Notes: generated by a model from the letters alone, not told the origin. DNA of 64,000 nt from an uncultured Dialister sp. (GCA_900543165.1 UQQQ01000001.1:62001-126000); one strand, 5' to 3'. Shown: positions 31,712-40,428, numbered from the stretch's first letter. Made by a program: numbers and translations.

Positions 31712-32605
31712 ATGATGAACAGCATGACTGGTTTTGGCCGAGGGATCGGCGAAAGCGAGATCGGCAGCGTGACCGCAGAGATCAAAGCGGTGAACAGCCG
31801 ATTTTTGGAAATCAATATCAGAAGTGACCATTTTTCCGGCAGTTTGGAAGAGATTGCCCGCGAGGCGGCGAAGAAAACACTTTCGCGCGGAAAGCTGAAT
31901 ATTTTTCTGTCTTTTACACCGACGGCTTCGGCGAAAGCGACGCGAGTCGAGGTGGATGAAGGTCTGCTCTCTGCCTACCTTTCTGCGTTAGACGATATCA
32001 GCGGAAGAAAAGGCGTGAAGAAGGGGAAGGTGCATGTATCTGACCTGCTCTCTTTGCCGGAACCGTTTCTCACGATCAGAAAAGAGGCTGCGACTGAGGA
32101 AGAGATGGCACCGCTGGTGAAAGCAGCGATGGAGGGGGCGCTTGTCTCGCTCATCGAAATGCGCCAGCGTGAGGGTCATAACCTGAAAGTCGACCTGAAG
32201 CAGCGTCTGGCATTCCTCCGGGGAAAGCTCGCCTTCCTGCTTTCCCGGCAGGATCTCGCCGCCAAAGCCTATGAAGAACGCCTGCGCCAGCGCATGGAGA
32301 AGATCCTGGAACAGATGAACTTCGAGGTCGATGAAGGCCGTATTCTGGAAGAGGTTGCGCTTTTCTCCGAAAAAACGGACTACACAGAAGAGGTCGTCCG
32401 TTTTGCAAGCCATCTGGATCAGTTCGATGCCATGCTCGAGAGCGAAGAACCCATCGGACGCAAGCTCGATTTCCTTCTCCAGGAGATCAATCGGGAAGCA
32501 AATACCACCGCTTCCAAGGCGAGCGATGCGGAAGTCATCGATACCGTCATCCAGATAAAGACCGAGCTCGAGAAGATCCGCGAGCAGGTACAGAATATTG
32601 AATGA
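31712..32605 (+). CDS. yicC: YicC-family endoribonuclease
   Basis: A 297-residue YicC/YloC-type protein; the family includes RNA endonucleases that degrade structured or small RNAs. The N-terminal domain begins MNSMTGFGRG with EIKAVNSRFLEINIR. The C-terminal part has EVDEGRILEEVALFSEKTDYTEE (in two stretches) and KLDFLLQEINREANTTASK, the usual end motif. AAGGAG precedes ATG 31712. It is not followed here by the common gmk-rpoZ genes. A terminator shared with convergent queF follows. Confidence 0.93.
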   Translation: MMNSMTGFGRGIGESEIGSVTAEIKAVNSRFLEINIRSDHFSGSLEEIAREAAKKTLSRGKLNIFLSFTPTASAKATRVEVDEGLLSAYLSALDDISGRKGVKKGKVHVSDLLSLPEPFLTIRKEAATEEEMAPLVKAAMEGALVSLIEMRQREGHNLKVDLKQRLAFLRGKLAFLLSRQDLAAKAYEERLRQRMEKILEQMNFEVDEGRILEEVALFSEKTDYTEEVVRFASHLDQFDAMLESEEPIGRKLDFLLQEINREANTTASKASDAEVIDTVIQIKTELEKIREQVQNIE

Positions 32606-32628
32606 TCAGTGAGCAGGGATCCGGAAAG

Positions 32629-32667
32629 CATCAAAAAAGCAGCGAATGGATCGCTGCTTTTTTGATG
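32629..32667. terminator. Bidirectional terminator between yicC and queF
   Basis: CATCAAAAAAGCAGCGA pairs perfectly with 32651-32667 (17 bp) around ATGGA. Confidence 0.92.
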
Positions 32668-32671
32668 CCTC

Positions 32672-33166
32672 TTATCTATTATTCACCATTTCCGGATTCA
32701 TATCATGATGCAGGAGACGGAAGCGGGCAAAGTCTTTCCATTCGGTATCCGGTGTGCCGTAGTTGCAGTACGGGTCGATGGAGAGTCCGCCGCGGGGGAG
32801 AAATTTGCCCCATACTTCGATATAGCGGGGATGGAGAAGCTCGATGAGGTCACTCATGATGATATTCACGCAGTCCTCGTGGAAATCACCGTGATTGCGG
32901 AAGCTGAAAAGATAGAGTTTTAGGGACTTGCTTTCCACCATGTACTGATCGGGGATATAGGAAATATAAATGGTCGCAAAGTCTGGCTGTCCTGTCTTCG
33001 GGCAGAGGCTGGTGAATTCCGGGCAGTTGAACTTAATGAAATAGTCACGATCTGCGTGCTTATTGGGGATGCGTTCCAAAAGCGAAGGATCGTAATCATA
33101 GGTATACTTGGTATTCTGGCTTCCCAGCTGCTTGAGCTGATCCAAGCCTTCGCGTGTATTTGGCAT
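32672..33166 (-). CDS. queF: NADPH-dependent preQ0 reductase QueF
   Basis: A 164-residue enzyme that reduces 7-cyano-7-deazaguanine to preQ1 for queuosine in tRNA. The catalytic Cys lies in [18 protein letters not shown], the substrate-binding run [20 protein letters not shown] follows, and [12 protein letters not shown] is near the end. This is the short unimodular QueF. AAGGAG precedes the start. No queC, queD or queE is adjacent, and the 87-bp gap upstream shows no clear preQ1 aptamer. It is probably co-transcribed from the ppx gene upstream or has its own promoter there. Confidence 0.96.
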   Translation of the reverse strand: MPNTREGLDQLKQLGSQNTKYTYDYDPSLLERIPNKHADRDYFIKFNCPEFTSLCPKTGQPDFATIYISYIPDQYMVESKSLKLYLFSFRNHGDFHEDCVNIIMSDLIELLHPRYIEVWGKFLPRGGLSIDPYCNYGTPDTEWKDFARFRLLHHDMNPEMVNNR

Positions 33167-33253
33167 GGGGATATGCTCCTTTATAAAAAATGAGAAAAAT
33201 GCGTGTGTCGATTTCAGGGAAAACTCGTGTTTTTCCGATCCACGGGTTCATTT

Positions 33254-34831
33254 TCACAGCTTTTGTGCTGCTTCGACGAGCTCATTCCTGTGGCTGCTTC
33301 CGGGGAACCACTGGATGCGGAAGGGGAGATGGAATGTCTTTTCGAAGTCTTTGACAAGGGGAGCTGTCGCGTGAGCCGGGACATCGAAATTTTCCCGATC
33401 TGTATAGACGCGAAGATCCATCGCAGCCTTGTAGGAGGTACAGATGACACGGGTGATGCAGTGCTCCTGACTTTCATCGAGGCCTTCCGCCATGGCAAGG
33501 AAGAGGGAGAGGATGCGTACCTGACGCATCTGCGCCGCCGTCAGGATATGCGCCTGTCCATTTGCCTTGAGGTACTTTCCGGAGTATCCATGGTGAAAAG
33601 CGCAGATCAGAGCGCACATCACTTGTTCGCTGTGTGTCCAGCCGAAGATATGCGCATTCGCTGTCATGTAGCAGCTGTGGCGGGCGTGGCTGTAGTAATT
33701 GATCAGATTTCCTATGTCATGCAGGCGGGCTGCTGCGGCGAGAATATCACGCATGCGCGGGTCGAGCTTGTGGACCTTCTGCCACTGATCGAACATGGCG
33801 AGTGCGGTCACGGTGACATACTTGGTGTGGAAATCATAGGTTATCGGAAGGGTATCGAGATAATTCTGTACTGAGCAGCGGAGCATGTCGTGCTGCTTTT
33901 CTGCGTTTTTGTCGTAGATGGGATCATAGTAGTGGAAGAATAGCCCTTCACGCAGACCGCAGCCGGAGATCGTGAGATACGACGCCTTCGCTTTCCGTAG
34001 GATCTCCTGAATGACGAGCGCACCTGCGATGATGATGTCGGCGCGCTCGGAAGAGAGCCCGTTGATTTTCTGCCGCTCCTCATAGGATTTTCCCGTGATC
34101 ATGCGGACTTCCTCAAAGACATCTTCGACCGGGAAGCGATAGTTGTGGAGCTTCGGCAGCGGATAATTCACTGCGCGCTGGTGGATCTTGGCGAGATTTC
34201 GGACAGTACCGCCGATGCCGATGACCGGCAGAGGCTCGCTGGGAAACCACTCAACTTTGGAAAGCACATTCTGGATGAAGCGCTGTATGGTCTCAATCTT
34301 ATCCTGATTCACCTCGCGGGAGGATTGAAACATCTCCGTCAGCGTCACCGCACCGATCGGGATGCTGATAGAATGGATGCGTTTTTTGTTTTTGACGAGA
34401 GAGATCTCTACGCTCGCCCCGCCCAGATCGAAGAGGAGAAAATCCTTCTGATCGATGGTATGGCTGACACCGGCAAAGCCAAGCGCAGCCTCAGCCTTGC
34501 CACTGATGATCGTCATGGGGATGCCGGTCGACATGCGGACGCGCTTCAAGAAAGAAGCCCCGTTGATGGCATTTCTGACGGCTGCCGTCGCGACAGCGAG
34601 TACCTTTTTGATCTTTTGCACTTCGATGATATGGGAGTAGACGGCAAGACAGTTGAGGGCCCGCTGCTGCGCTTCCTCTGTCAGAAGACGAGAGGTGAGC
34701 GTCATCCCCTCCGCCAGGCGGATAGATTTCTTTTCCTGATAGATCAATTTATAAGCGCCATGCTCTCCGATCTGCATGATGATGAAGCGGATGGAGTTCG
34801 AGCCTAAGTCAATGATCGCGATGCGTTCCAT
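33254..34831 (-). CDS. ppx: Ppx/GppA exopolyphosphatase family protein with HD domain
   Basis: A 525-residue phosphatase of the Ppx/GppA family, acting on polyphosphate or pppGpp. The N-terminal actin-like ATPase fold shows IAIIDLGSNSIRFIIM, LLFDLGGASVEISLV and VIGIGGTVRNLAKIHQ. A C-terminal HD-type domain has AARLHDIGNLINYYSHARHS and HTVC-like SEQVMCALICAFHHG. Polyphosphatase and guanosine pentaphosphatase activity cannot be told apart from the sequence alone. AAGGAG precedes the start. It diverges from the CydB-like gene at 35054. Confidence 0.9.
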   Translation of the reverse strand: MERIAIIDLGSNSIRFIIMQIGEHGAYKLIYQEKKSIRLAEGMTLTSRLLTEEAQQRALNCLAVYSHIIEVQKIKKVLAVATAAVRNAINGASFLKRVRMSTGIPMTIISGKAEAALGFAGVSHTIDQKDFLLFDLGGASVEISLVKNKKRIHSISIPIGAVTLTEMFQSSREVNQDKIETIQRFIQNVLSKVEWFPSEPLPVIGIGGTVRNLAKIHQRAVNYPLPKLHNYRFPVEDVFEEVRMITGKSYEERQKINGLSSERADIIIAGALVIQEILRKAKASYLTISGCGLREGLFFHYYDPIYDKNAEKQHDMLRCSVQNYLDTLPITYDFHTKYVTVTALAMFDQWQKVHKLDPRMRDILAAAARLHDIGNLINYYSHARHSCYMTANAHIFGWTHSEQVMCALICAFHHGYSGKYLKANGQAHILTAAQMRQVRILSLFLAMAEGLDESQEHCITRVICTSYKAAMDLRVYTDRENFDVPAHATAPLVKDFEKTFHLPFRIQWFPGSSHRNELVEAAQKL

Positions 34832-35053
34832 GGAGTCTCCTTAAAAAATAAGAAATGGAAAAGCCGGAGGACAGATGCTTCCTCTTTTTTTAGTCATTTC
34901 TCTCTATGATTTTATTGCAGTTCTTTTCTATTCTACAACATTCGCGAAATGCTGAAAAGGGGCGCGATGGTCGCGAATTTCCGCTTATTGTGATATACTT
35001 TTGTAGAAAAGTGCTTCCATTATTGTTGATAGAAGGAGGATAAGGAGGATTAT
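34832..35053. promoter_or_regulatory. Divergent promoter region between ppx and the cydB-like gene
   Basis: About 220 bp. TATACT at 34994-34999 may be the -10 box for the rightward gene, though no good -35 lies 17 bp before it. A double GGAGG cluster (AAGGAGGATAAGGAGGA) ends 5 bp before the start at 35054. Confidence 0.4.
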
Positions 35054-35947
35054 ATGAATTCCGTTACACCCATTTGGCCCGCTGTCTTTTTAGGCATGTA
35101 TCTGTTTCTGGAATTGCTGGATTGGGGGCTGTCACTCGCTGCCCCCTTTGTAGCAAGGAATCAGGAGGAGAACAAAGCGATGCTCTCTCTTTTAAAACCG
35201 GGTATCGATCTCAATGAAGCCTGGCTGATCTTTGGCCTGTCGCTCGTCGCATCGGCGGTGCCTGCGGCTGCGGGAGATACAATGCATGACTCCGTCATGG
35301 CGGTGCTTTCCGTGGCCGTCGTGGGCGGCGCGCTTCGCATCCTCGCAGCTTTCTTCAAAAATGTGTTTGGAAGTGCGCTGATCATGAAAGGGATGAGTCT
35401 TTATTCCGCTCTTGCTCTGTTTGTGATCGGACTTTCCGGCGGTTCTATGGCGACAGGCGGAGATCTGATGTCCGGGGTGGGGATCGTGATCTCACTCTGG
35501 CTCATTCTGGCCGCTTTCGAGCTCGCTGCTCTCTATGGCGCGGTAAAGATCATGAACCCGCTCGGCGAGCGTTGCCGCGCAGCTTTCCTGGTATCGAGCA
35601 TTCTCCAGCTGCTCTTCTTCCTCGGCATGGCATTCCTGCTGAAAGGGGACATCGCAGACGGTCCGCTCTCCGGTCTCTTCTGGATCGGTCTTGTCGTATC
35701 GTCCGTTTTGAGCATCGCTGCCTTCGTCCTCGCCCGCATGCGCCGCACGATGGTCGCTCTGGCTGCGCTGTATATTGCGACCTTCTTCTCCGTTAGTCTG
35801 TATGCGGCCGTGCTTTCGTCCAAGCTGCAGGGCGCATCGACGCCGGATCCCATGGTCATGGCGGTCATCACCGGATGGACTCTCGCTGTTCTCCTGTGGC
35901 GTCTCTATCGGAAGAGAGTGGCCTATGAGTGGAAGGATCATATCTAA
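35054..35947 (+). CDS. Orphan CydB-like membrane protein (cytochrome bd subunit II-like)
   Basis: This 297-residue protein has about eight hydrophobic segments. The first 70 residues follow cytochrome bd oxidase subunit II: LFLELLDWGLSLAAPFVARN, then NKAMLSLLKPGIDLNEAWLI, matching the E. coli CydB region GxxMLxxxLxRNDxERRxMxxSIxPxWDGNQVWLI in spacing. It is about 80 residues shorter than E. coli CydB (379). No cydA is adjacent, so it is either a solitary relative with another partner or part of a split system. A small hydrophilic gene follows. The membrane call is firm; oxidase function is doubtful without subunit I. Confidence 0.72.
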   Translation: MNSVTPIWPAVFLGMYLFLELLDWGLSLAAPFVARNQEENKAMLSLLKPGIDLNEAWLIFGLSLVASAVPAAAGDTMHDSVMAVLSVAVVGGALRILAAFFKNVFGSALIMKGMSLYSALALFVIGLSGGSMATGGDLMSGVGIVISLWLILAAFELAALYGAVKIMNPLGERCRAAFLVSSILQLLFFLGMAFLLKGDIADGPLSGLFWIGLVVSSVLSIAAFVLARMRRTMVALAALYIATFFSVSLYAAVLSSKLQGASTPDPMVMAVITGWTLAVLLWRLYRKRVAYEWKDHI

Positions 35948-36019
35948 AGAAAACGCGGATCAGCATATGGCCTTTGATGGTTATCCGTCAAAGGTCCCCA
36001 CAGAAACGAGGTGAATCAC

Positions 36020-36193
36020 ATGGGTGAATTATATAAGACACAGCATACCATCGACGAAATGCTTGACCGCATGGGCGTGAAGATCGTCCTTGACTCGGAG
36101 CATCTTTCTGAAGAAGATCGATTTGAAGCGGAAAAGCAGGGGGCTTCCGTCGTACTGAAAAAAGTATCCGATAAAGAAAAAGAGAAAGAGTAA
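36020..36193 (+). CDS. Small hydrophilic protein (57 aa, hypothetical)
   Basis: A 57-residue charged protein (MGELYKTQHTIDEMLDRMGV at the start, KKVSDKEKEKE at the end) without a membrane segment or Cys. ACGAGGTG lies about 8 bp before ATG 36020. It sits 72 bp after the CydB-like gene and before a terminator, so the two are probably one transcript. No family recognised; codon use looks normal for the region. Confidence 0.6.
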   Translation: MGELYKTQHTIDEMLDRMGVKIVLDSEHLSEEDRFEAEKQGASVVLKKVSDKEKEKE

Positions 36194-36218
36194 CTGGCTT
36201 ACCTGCTTTTCAGGCCAT

Positions 36219-36252
36219 AAAAAAAGGAGATCCGGAATGGATCTCCTTTTTT
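36219..36252. terminator. Bidirectional terminator between the small gene and bofA
   Basis: AAAAAAGGAGATCC (36220-36233) pairs with GGATCTCCTTTTTT (36239-36252) around 5 bases. Confidence 0.92.
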
Positions 36253-36260
36253 GCTTGCTC

Positions 36261-36515
36261 TTAATGACCGATCACATCCAGAATGGCCAGGATGAGCGTG
36301 CCGGGGACACCGAAAATAGCGACCACGATGCCATGCATCGTATTCCATACCATGTGGGTGATGCCGAGCGTATTCAAAAGCCAGAAGAGTACACCGCCCA
36401 TGATGATATTTCCGATGATTTTTTTTACAAATTTGGCAAAGAGCAGGAATGCCACGACGACCATGAGGACGCTGGCAATGCCGTACCCGCCTAGTCCGCC
36501 TAAAGATTCAAGCAT
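36261..36515 (-). CDS. BofA-family small membrane protein
   Basis: This 84-residue protein has two to three hydrophobic segments and the wording GVLFWLLNTLGITHMVWNTMHG followed (split here) by VVAIFGVPGTLILAILDVIGH, as in the pro-sigma-K processing inhibitor BofA family. AGGAGA precedes the start. It is last in dnaX-ybaB-recR-bofA, the order seen in many Firmicutes. No sporulation genes are in the window, so the role here may be unrelated to sigma-K. Confidence 0.85.
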   Translation of the reverse strand: MLESLGGLGGYGIASVLMVVVAFLLFAKFVKKIIGNIIMGGVLFWLLNTLGITHMVWNTMHGIVVAIFGVPGTLILAILDVIGH

Positions 36516-36661
36516 ATGCGTCTCCTATAAAAATGCCGGGGAGCAGGGACTCTTCTGATGAAGTGCAGAAAAATGCTTTCGGGATCGAACTCTGCGATCG
36601 CCTGAGCGTTTCCTGACAGGTTCTTCAGGAGCGGATACCCCGTCCACCTTTGACAAGTTGC

Positions 36662-37252
36662 TTAGACTTCTTTTCTGTTTTCCACCGCGCCGGCAAGGGT
36701 CATGCTGTCAGCGAAGCCAATATCGCCGCCGACAGGGATACCGCGGCCGATGCGGGTGACCTTAATGCCGGACGGTTTGATGAGACGGGTGAGATAGAAA
36801 GCCGTGGCCTCGCCTTCCGTATCGGGGTCCGTTGCAAGGATGACTTCCTTCACCGTTTCATCCTTCAAGCGTTCCAGAAGCTCTTTGATCTTGAGATCTT
36901 CCGGGCCGATACCATCCAGCGGGGAGAGTGCGCCATGCAGTACGTGATACAGACCATGATACTCATGGCTCTGCTCGAGTGCCATGACATCCTGCGGCTG
37001 TTCGACGACAAGGATGACCGAGTGGTCACGTCGCGCATCGCTGCAGATATCACAGGGATCGCTCGTGGAAAGATTGCAGCACACCGAGCAGTAGCAGATC
37101 TTGCTTCTGGCTTCTTCGATGGCATGAAGAAAATCGCGAACTTCGCTTTCCGGACGCTCCATCATGAAGTAGGCCAGACGGCGGGCGCTCTTGACGCCGA
37201 TGCCAGGAAGTTTTCTGAACTGCTCAGCGACCAGCTCAAGTTCCTGATTCAT
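36662..37252 (-). CDS. recR: Recombination mediator RecR
   Basis: A 196-residue DNA repair protein that works with RecF/RecO to load RecA. A helix-hairpin-helix LPGIGVKSARRLAYFM is at residues 15-30, a four-Cys zinc finger (CYCSVCCNLSTSDPCDIC) near 53-70, and a Toprim domain (VEQPQDVMALE, ATDPDTEGEATAFYL) follows, ending TRIGRGIPVGGDIGFAD. Its start codon shares one base with the ybaB stop (TGATG), so translation is coupled. The order dnaX-ybaB-recR is typical of bacteria. Confidence 0.97.
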   Translation of the reverse strand: MNQELELVAEQFRKLPGIGVKSARRLAYFMMERPESEVRDFLHAIEEARSKICYCSVCCNLSTSDPCDICSDARRDHSVILVVEQPQDVMALEQSHEYHGLYHVLHGALSPLDGIGPEDLKIKELLERLKDETVKEVILATDPDTEGEATAFYLTRLIKPSGIKVTRIGRGIPVGGDIGFADSMTLAGAVENRKEV

Positions 37253-37578
37253 CAGAACATGCCGCCAGGAAGCCCCAGGCCGCCCGTCACTTCGCTCATG
37301 CCCTTCTGTACCATTTCATCGGCTTTCTTGCTGGCTTCATTGAAAGCGGTGGTGATGAGGTCTTCGAGCATTTCCGGATCTTCCGGGTCGATCGCATCTT
37401 TCGCGATCTTCAGGGAGACGACCTGCTTATCTCCATTCAGGGTGAGAGCGATCGCGCCGCCGCCGACAGAGACGTCGACGGTCTGCTGCTTCAGTTCTTC
37501 CTGCTTCTTCTGCAGTTCTTCCTGCATTTTACGAGCTTTTTTCAGCATATTCTGCATCTGGGCTTTATTTCCGAACAT
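37252..37578 (-). CDS. ybaB: YbaB/EbfC nucleoid-associated protein
   Basis: A 108-residue dimeric DNA-binding protein. KAQMQNMLKKARKMQEELQ and a Gln/Lys-rich helix begin the protein, followed by GGGAIALTLNGDKQVVSLKI and a Gly-rich end EVTGGLGLPGGMF. AGGAGG precedes the start. It sits between dnaX and recR as in most bacteria and its stop overlaps the recR start. Confidence 0.96.
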   Translation of the reverse strand: MFGNKAQMQNMLKKARKMQEELQKKQEELKQQTVDVSVGGGAIALTLNGDKQVVSLKIAKDAIDPEDPEMLEDLITTAFNEASKKADEMVQKGMSEVTGGLGLPGGMF

Positions 37579-37689
37579 AATGAGATCCTCCTTTAAGAAC
37601 CTTTTGAATAAAATATGGACTGCTTCTTGAAATAGACAAGATCATGGCATGGGGCGCGGGTTTTCCGATAGCTCCCTTACCGCTTAGAA

Positions 37690-39615
37690 CTATTCCGTAA
37701 CCTTTTCATATATATCACAGTCAGGCAGGATTTTCAAGGCTTCTTTCAAAGACGGGTCATCCCGATCGGGAGCTTTGATGTCTTTTTCCGTTACCAGCTG
37801 GTATCCGTCTGCCGGGCCTGCCTTCTTTCCCGGAGATACCGCTCTTACGGGAGGCACCGGCATATTCTCTTCCTTTGCCTGTTTTCCTGCGGCAAGAAGT
37901 GCCAGGGCATCCGCCTCTTCCGTACCGCCCTTCAGGACAACATGAAGGGTGACGGGAGAGCCGATGATTTTTTGAAAAGCCTCGGCCGCCATCTTTTGGT
38001 ACGACTTATTGTTTCCGGCAGAGACCAGCCACTGCTGCGGAGAAGAAACGATGGCGCGTTGCGGCGTGAGATAGAGAAGTACACCTTTCTGATAGCAGGT
38101 CAGCATATCGATGCGGCAGATGTCACGGAAATAGCTGAGCACCTTCTGCCAAATGGCAGGATAGGTCGCAGGGTCGAGCAGATCGGCATGGGCCATACTC
38201 TCTTCCTTTGATGCCGCTTCGGTCGCCGTGGCCTTGGCAGGCTGGGACGGCGTCAGGGACGGTGGATTTCTTTTTTCAGCCGGCTTTGGCTTAGGAGAAG
38301 GCGCAAAGGCAGGCCCTTCTTCTGGAAGCGGCTGAGGCTCCGGGAAAGGCGGGGGCGGCATCATAGATACCGGCTCACTCTCTGCTGCGGGGGATGCGGC
38401 CGGGATGGGCGGCTCGAAAGAGGGGGCCGGAGCGGGCACCTGCCTGGAGAGTTTTCCTTTTTTCAGTGCCTCGATCTCTTTTTCCAGCTGGCTGACTCGT
38501 TCTGCCAGACTGTCCACGGCAGCGGAGCCTTTCAGACGGCAGAGATGAAGAAGCCCCATCTCCGCGCTCATGCGAGGCGACGAACTTCTTCGCGTCTCGG
38601 TCAGTGACTGGTGGAGATAGTCGAAAAGACTGTCCAGATAGGCTTCTTGGATCTTGGCAGCATCCTTTCTCAAAAGGCTGATATTCTTTCCATAGGCAGA
38701 AAGCTCAGGCGCATTTGGCTCGATGCGGCAGATCATCAGATTTCTGAAATGCTCCAAAAGATCACGAAGAATGGCGGCAGGCTCTTTTCCGCTTTGCAGA
38801 ATGCGGTAGAAGAGGGTCAGTGTCTCACCGCTTTCTCCATGAAAAATATGATGAGACAAGGCAATGATCTGGTCTTTCCCAGTTAGCCCGAGAAGGTCGT
38901 AGACTTCCGCAGCATCGAGCGTCGCTGCGGAAGTCGCAGAGGAGCACTGGTCAAGCAGCGAGAGCGCATCTCTGAGACCGCCGTCAGCGCGGACCGCGAT
39001 GAGATCCGCCGCATCTTCTGTGAGCGGCATGCCGCTTTCTTTGGCGATATAGAGCAGGTGCTGCTTGATGTCTTCCACGGAAATGCGGTGAAATTCGTAA
39101 CGCTGGCAGCGGGAGAGAATGGTGAGCGGGATTTTCTCCGGCTCGGTGGTGGCCAGAATGAAAAGAACGTGGATCGGCGGCTCCTCCAGCGTTTTCAAGA
39201 GGGCATTGAAGGCTTCCTTCGTCAGCATGTGTACTTCATCGATGATGTACACTTTCTTGCGGCAGGCGGCGGGAAGTGTCCTGACAGACTCTTTCAGGGC
39301 ACGGATTTCTTCGATGCCCCTGTTTGATGCGGCATCAATCTCATAGACATCGAGACTCGCGCCCGCATTGATTTCCCGGCAGATCTCGCAGTTGTTGCAG
39401 GGATTGCCTTCTTCGAGATGTTCACAATTCACAGCCTTGGCTAGAATTTTGGCCATGCTGGTCTTTCCTGTACCGCGCGGACCGGAGAAGAGATAGGCGT
39501 GAGCCAGCCGATCCTGCTCGATGGCACGCTGGAGCGGGATGGAAATATGCTTCTGCCCGACCACTTCACTGAAAGTGCGGGGACGCCATTTTCTATAAAG
39601 TGCGAGATAGGCCAT
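37690..39615 (-). CDS. dnaX: DNA polymerase III subunits gamma/tau
   Basis: A 641-residue clamp-loader ATPase. MAYLALYRKWRPRTFSEVVG is the family N-terminus. Walker A is GPRGTGKTSMAKIL, the zinc-binding Cys run CEHLEEGNPCNNCEIC follows, then IIDEVHMLTKEAFNALLKTL (Walker B and sensor). After about residue 380 come a coiled coil and a long Pro/Ala-rich linker before the tau-type C-terminus. GGAGG lies 10 bp before ATG 39615; upstream codons belong to the SRP RNA region. An A6 run at 38458-38463 (codon about 385) could permit slippage to a shorter gamma form. Confidence 0.96.
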   Translation of the reverse strand: MAYLALYRKWRPRTFSEVVGQKHISIPLQRAIEQDRLAHAYLFSGPRGTGKTSMAKILAKAVNCEHLEEGNPCNNCEICREINAGASLDVYEIDAASNRGIEEIRALKESVRTLPAACRKKVYIIDEVHMLTKEAFNALLKTLEEPPIHVLFILATTEPEKIPLTILSRCQRYEFHRISVEDIKQHLLYIAKESGMPLTEDAADLIAVRADGGLRDALSLLDQCSSATSAATLDAAEVYDLLGLTGKDQIIALSHHIFHGESGETLTLFYRILQSGKEPAAILRDLLEHFRNLMICRIEPNAPELSAYGKNISLLRKDAAKIQEAYLDSLFDYLHQSLTETRRSSSPRMSAEMGLLHLCRLKGSAAVDSLAERVSQLEKEIEALKKGKLSRQVPAPAPSFEPPIPAASPAAESEPVSMMPPPPFPEPQPLPEEGPAFAPSPKPKPAEKRNPPSLTPSQPAKATATEAASKEESMAHADLLDPATYPAIWQKVLSYFRDICRIDMLTCYQKGVLLYLTPQRAIVSSPQQWLVSAGNNKSYQKMAAEAFQKIIGSPVTLHVVLKGGTEEADALALLAAGKQAKEENMPVPPVRAVSPGKKAGPADGYQLVTEKDIKAPDRDDPSLKEALKILPDCDIYEKVTE

Positions 39616-39697
39616 AAGATCGGATGCCTCCTCAAGATAAAGATAGAAATAGGTAAAAGGAAAAAGATGCCAGGATGAACGAGGCCGTTTGTGCAAC

Positions 39698-39859
39698 AAA
39701 AAAGACTTATGCAAGCATGATTTATGACAGCCTCCAGGATGCACCGTGGCACATGGAAAGAGCCACTTATTGCTGCTTCCTCTCGGACCTGACAAGATTC
39801 ATGGGATCCCATTGCACGGGACCCGGAGACTGCCATAAATCACGACTGCATAAGTCGAT
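39698..39859 (-). ncRNA. ffs: Signal recognition particle RNA (4.5S-like, extended hairpin)
   Basis: The minus strand holds the SRP domain IV core GTCAGGTCC-GAGA-GGAAGCAGCA (39771-39793), the asymmetric loop that binds Ffh, here with a GAGA tetraloop instead of GGAA. The flanks pair for most of the length: GACTTATGCA at the 5' end (about 39856) with TGCATAAGTC at the 3' end (from 39704), and GATTTATGGCAG with CTGTCATAAATC. This gives one long rod of about 153 nt ending in T6. No separate Alu domain like that of the roughly 270-nt Bacillus RNA is visible. It lies directly upstream of dnaX, as SRP RNA genes often do. Confidence 0.92.
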
Positions 39860-39865
39860 GGGGAT

Positions 39866-39894
39866 ATTATACTATACCGATGCCCATTTGTAAA
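39866..39894 (-). promoter_or_regulatory. Promoter of the SRP RNA gene
   Basis: On the minus strand, TTTACA (39889-39894) and TATAAT (39866-39871) are 17 bp apart. Transcription would start near 39859, just before the paired 5' end of the RNA. Confidence 0.85.
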
Positions 39895-39959
39895 ATGAAA
39901 AATAAAAATGGTTCAGGATCGGGCCATAGAACGTGTCGTCCATGGATTGCGGTGGAACA

Positions 39960-40075
39960 CTCTGCTCGAATTAGGAATTAGGAATGAAGGTGGTGGCTTC
40001 GCCGCAAATATATATTGCAGCGAAGCTGCCACCACCACCCCGAACCCATCAACCTGAACCTTGAACCCTTCTCTT
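39960..40075. repeat. Dispersed repeats downstream of the 40081 gene
   Basis: TTAGGAATTAGGAATGAAGG, then ATATATATTGCAGCGAAGCT with GCCACCACCACC, and CCCCGAACCC/CCTTGAACCC strings. These are variants of the units at 1309-1345 and 5700-5730. Confidence 0.65.
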
Positions 40076-40080
40076 TTCCC

Positions 40081-40428
40081 TTACTTTGTCTCTGCGCCTT
40101 CTGCCGGGCTCGGGTAGAAATAAACGATGCGATCCGGGGTGAAGACATTGCTGGCGAGCTTCTTTGCGAGGATCGGGGTCATCGCTTCTTCGAAGGCAAC
40201 GACTTCGATCGGCTTCAGTACTGTATCTTCGACGAGAACGAAAATCATCGGATCGACAACCGGTGCATTTTCCGGCACCTCTTCGCGGTCGAGCGGAATG
40301 CTGAAAATGAGGCGTACTGTCGCTACATACGAGTCTCTATAATCAAAAATCGTGCCTCTGAAATTGTTTTCCCAAAGGGTACGCATCATTTCGATGCGAT
40401 AAGGATCCTGCTTTTCTAAATCTTCCAT
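40081..40428 (-). CDS. Hypothetical protein (115 aa)
   Basis: A 115-residue soluble, acidic protein with no signal peptide. It starts MEDLEKQDPYRIEMMRTLWE and contains IFDYRDSYVATVRLIFSI and EDTVLKPIEVVAFEEAMTPI. GGAGG lies 6 bp before the ATG, and codon use is like the neighbours, so it is a real gene. It is separated from dnaX by the SRP RNA gene and repeats. No family recognised; no metal or catalytic motif stands out. Confidence 0.75.
   Translation of the reverse strand: MEDLEKQDPYRIEMMRTLWENNFRGTIFDYRDSYVATVRLIFSIPLDREEVPENAPVVDPMIFVLVEDTVLKPIEVVAFEEAMTPILAKKLASNVFTPDRIVYFYPSPAEGAETK

Noticed and set aside
33167..33253. preQ1 riboswitch before queF
   Set aside because: The 87-bp gap shows no convincing preQ1-I hairpin with the A-rich tail.
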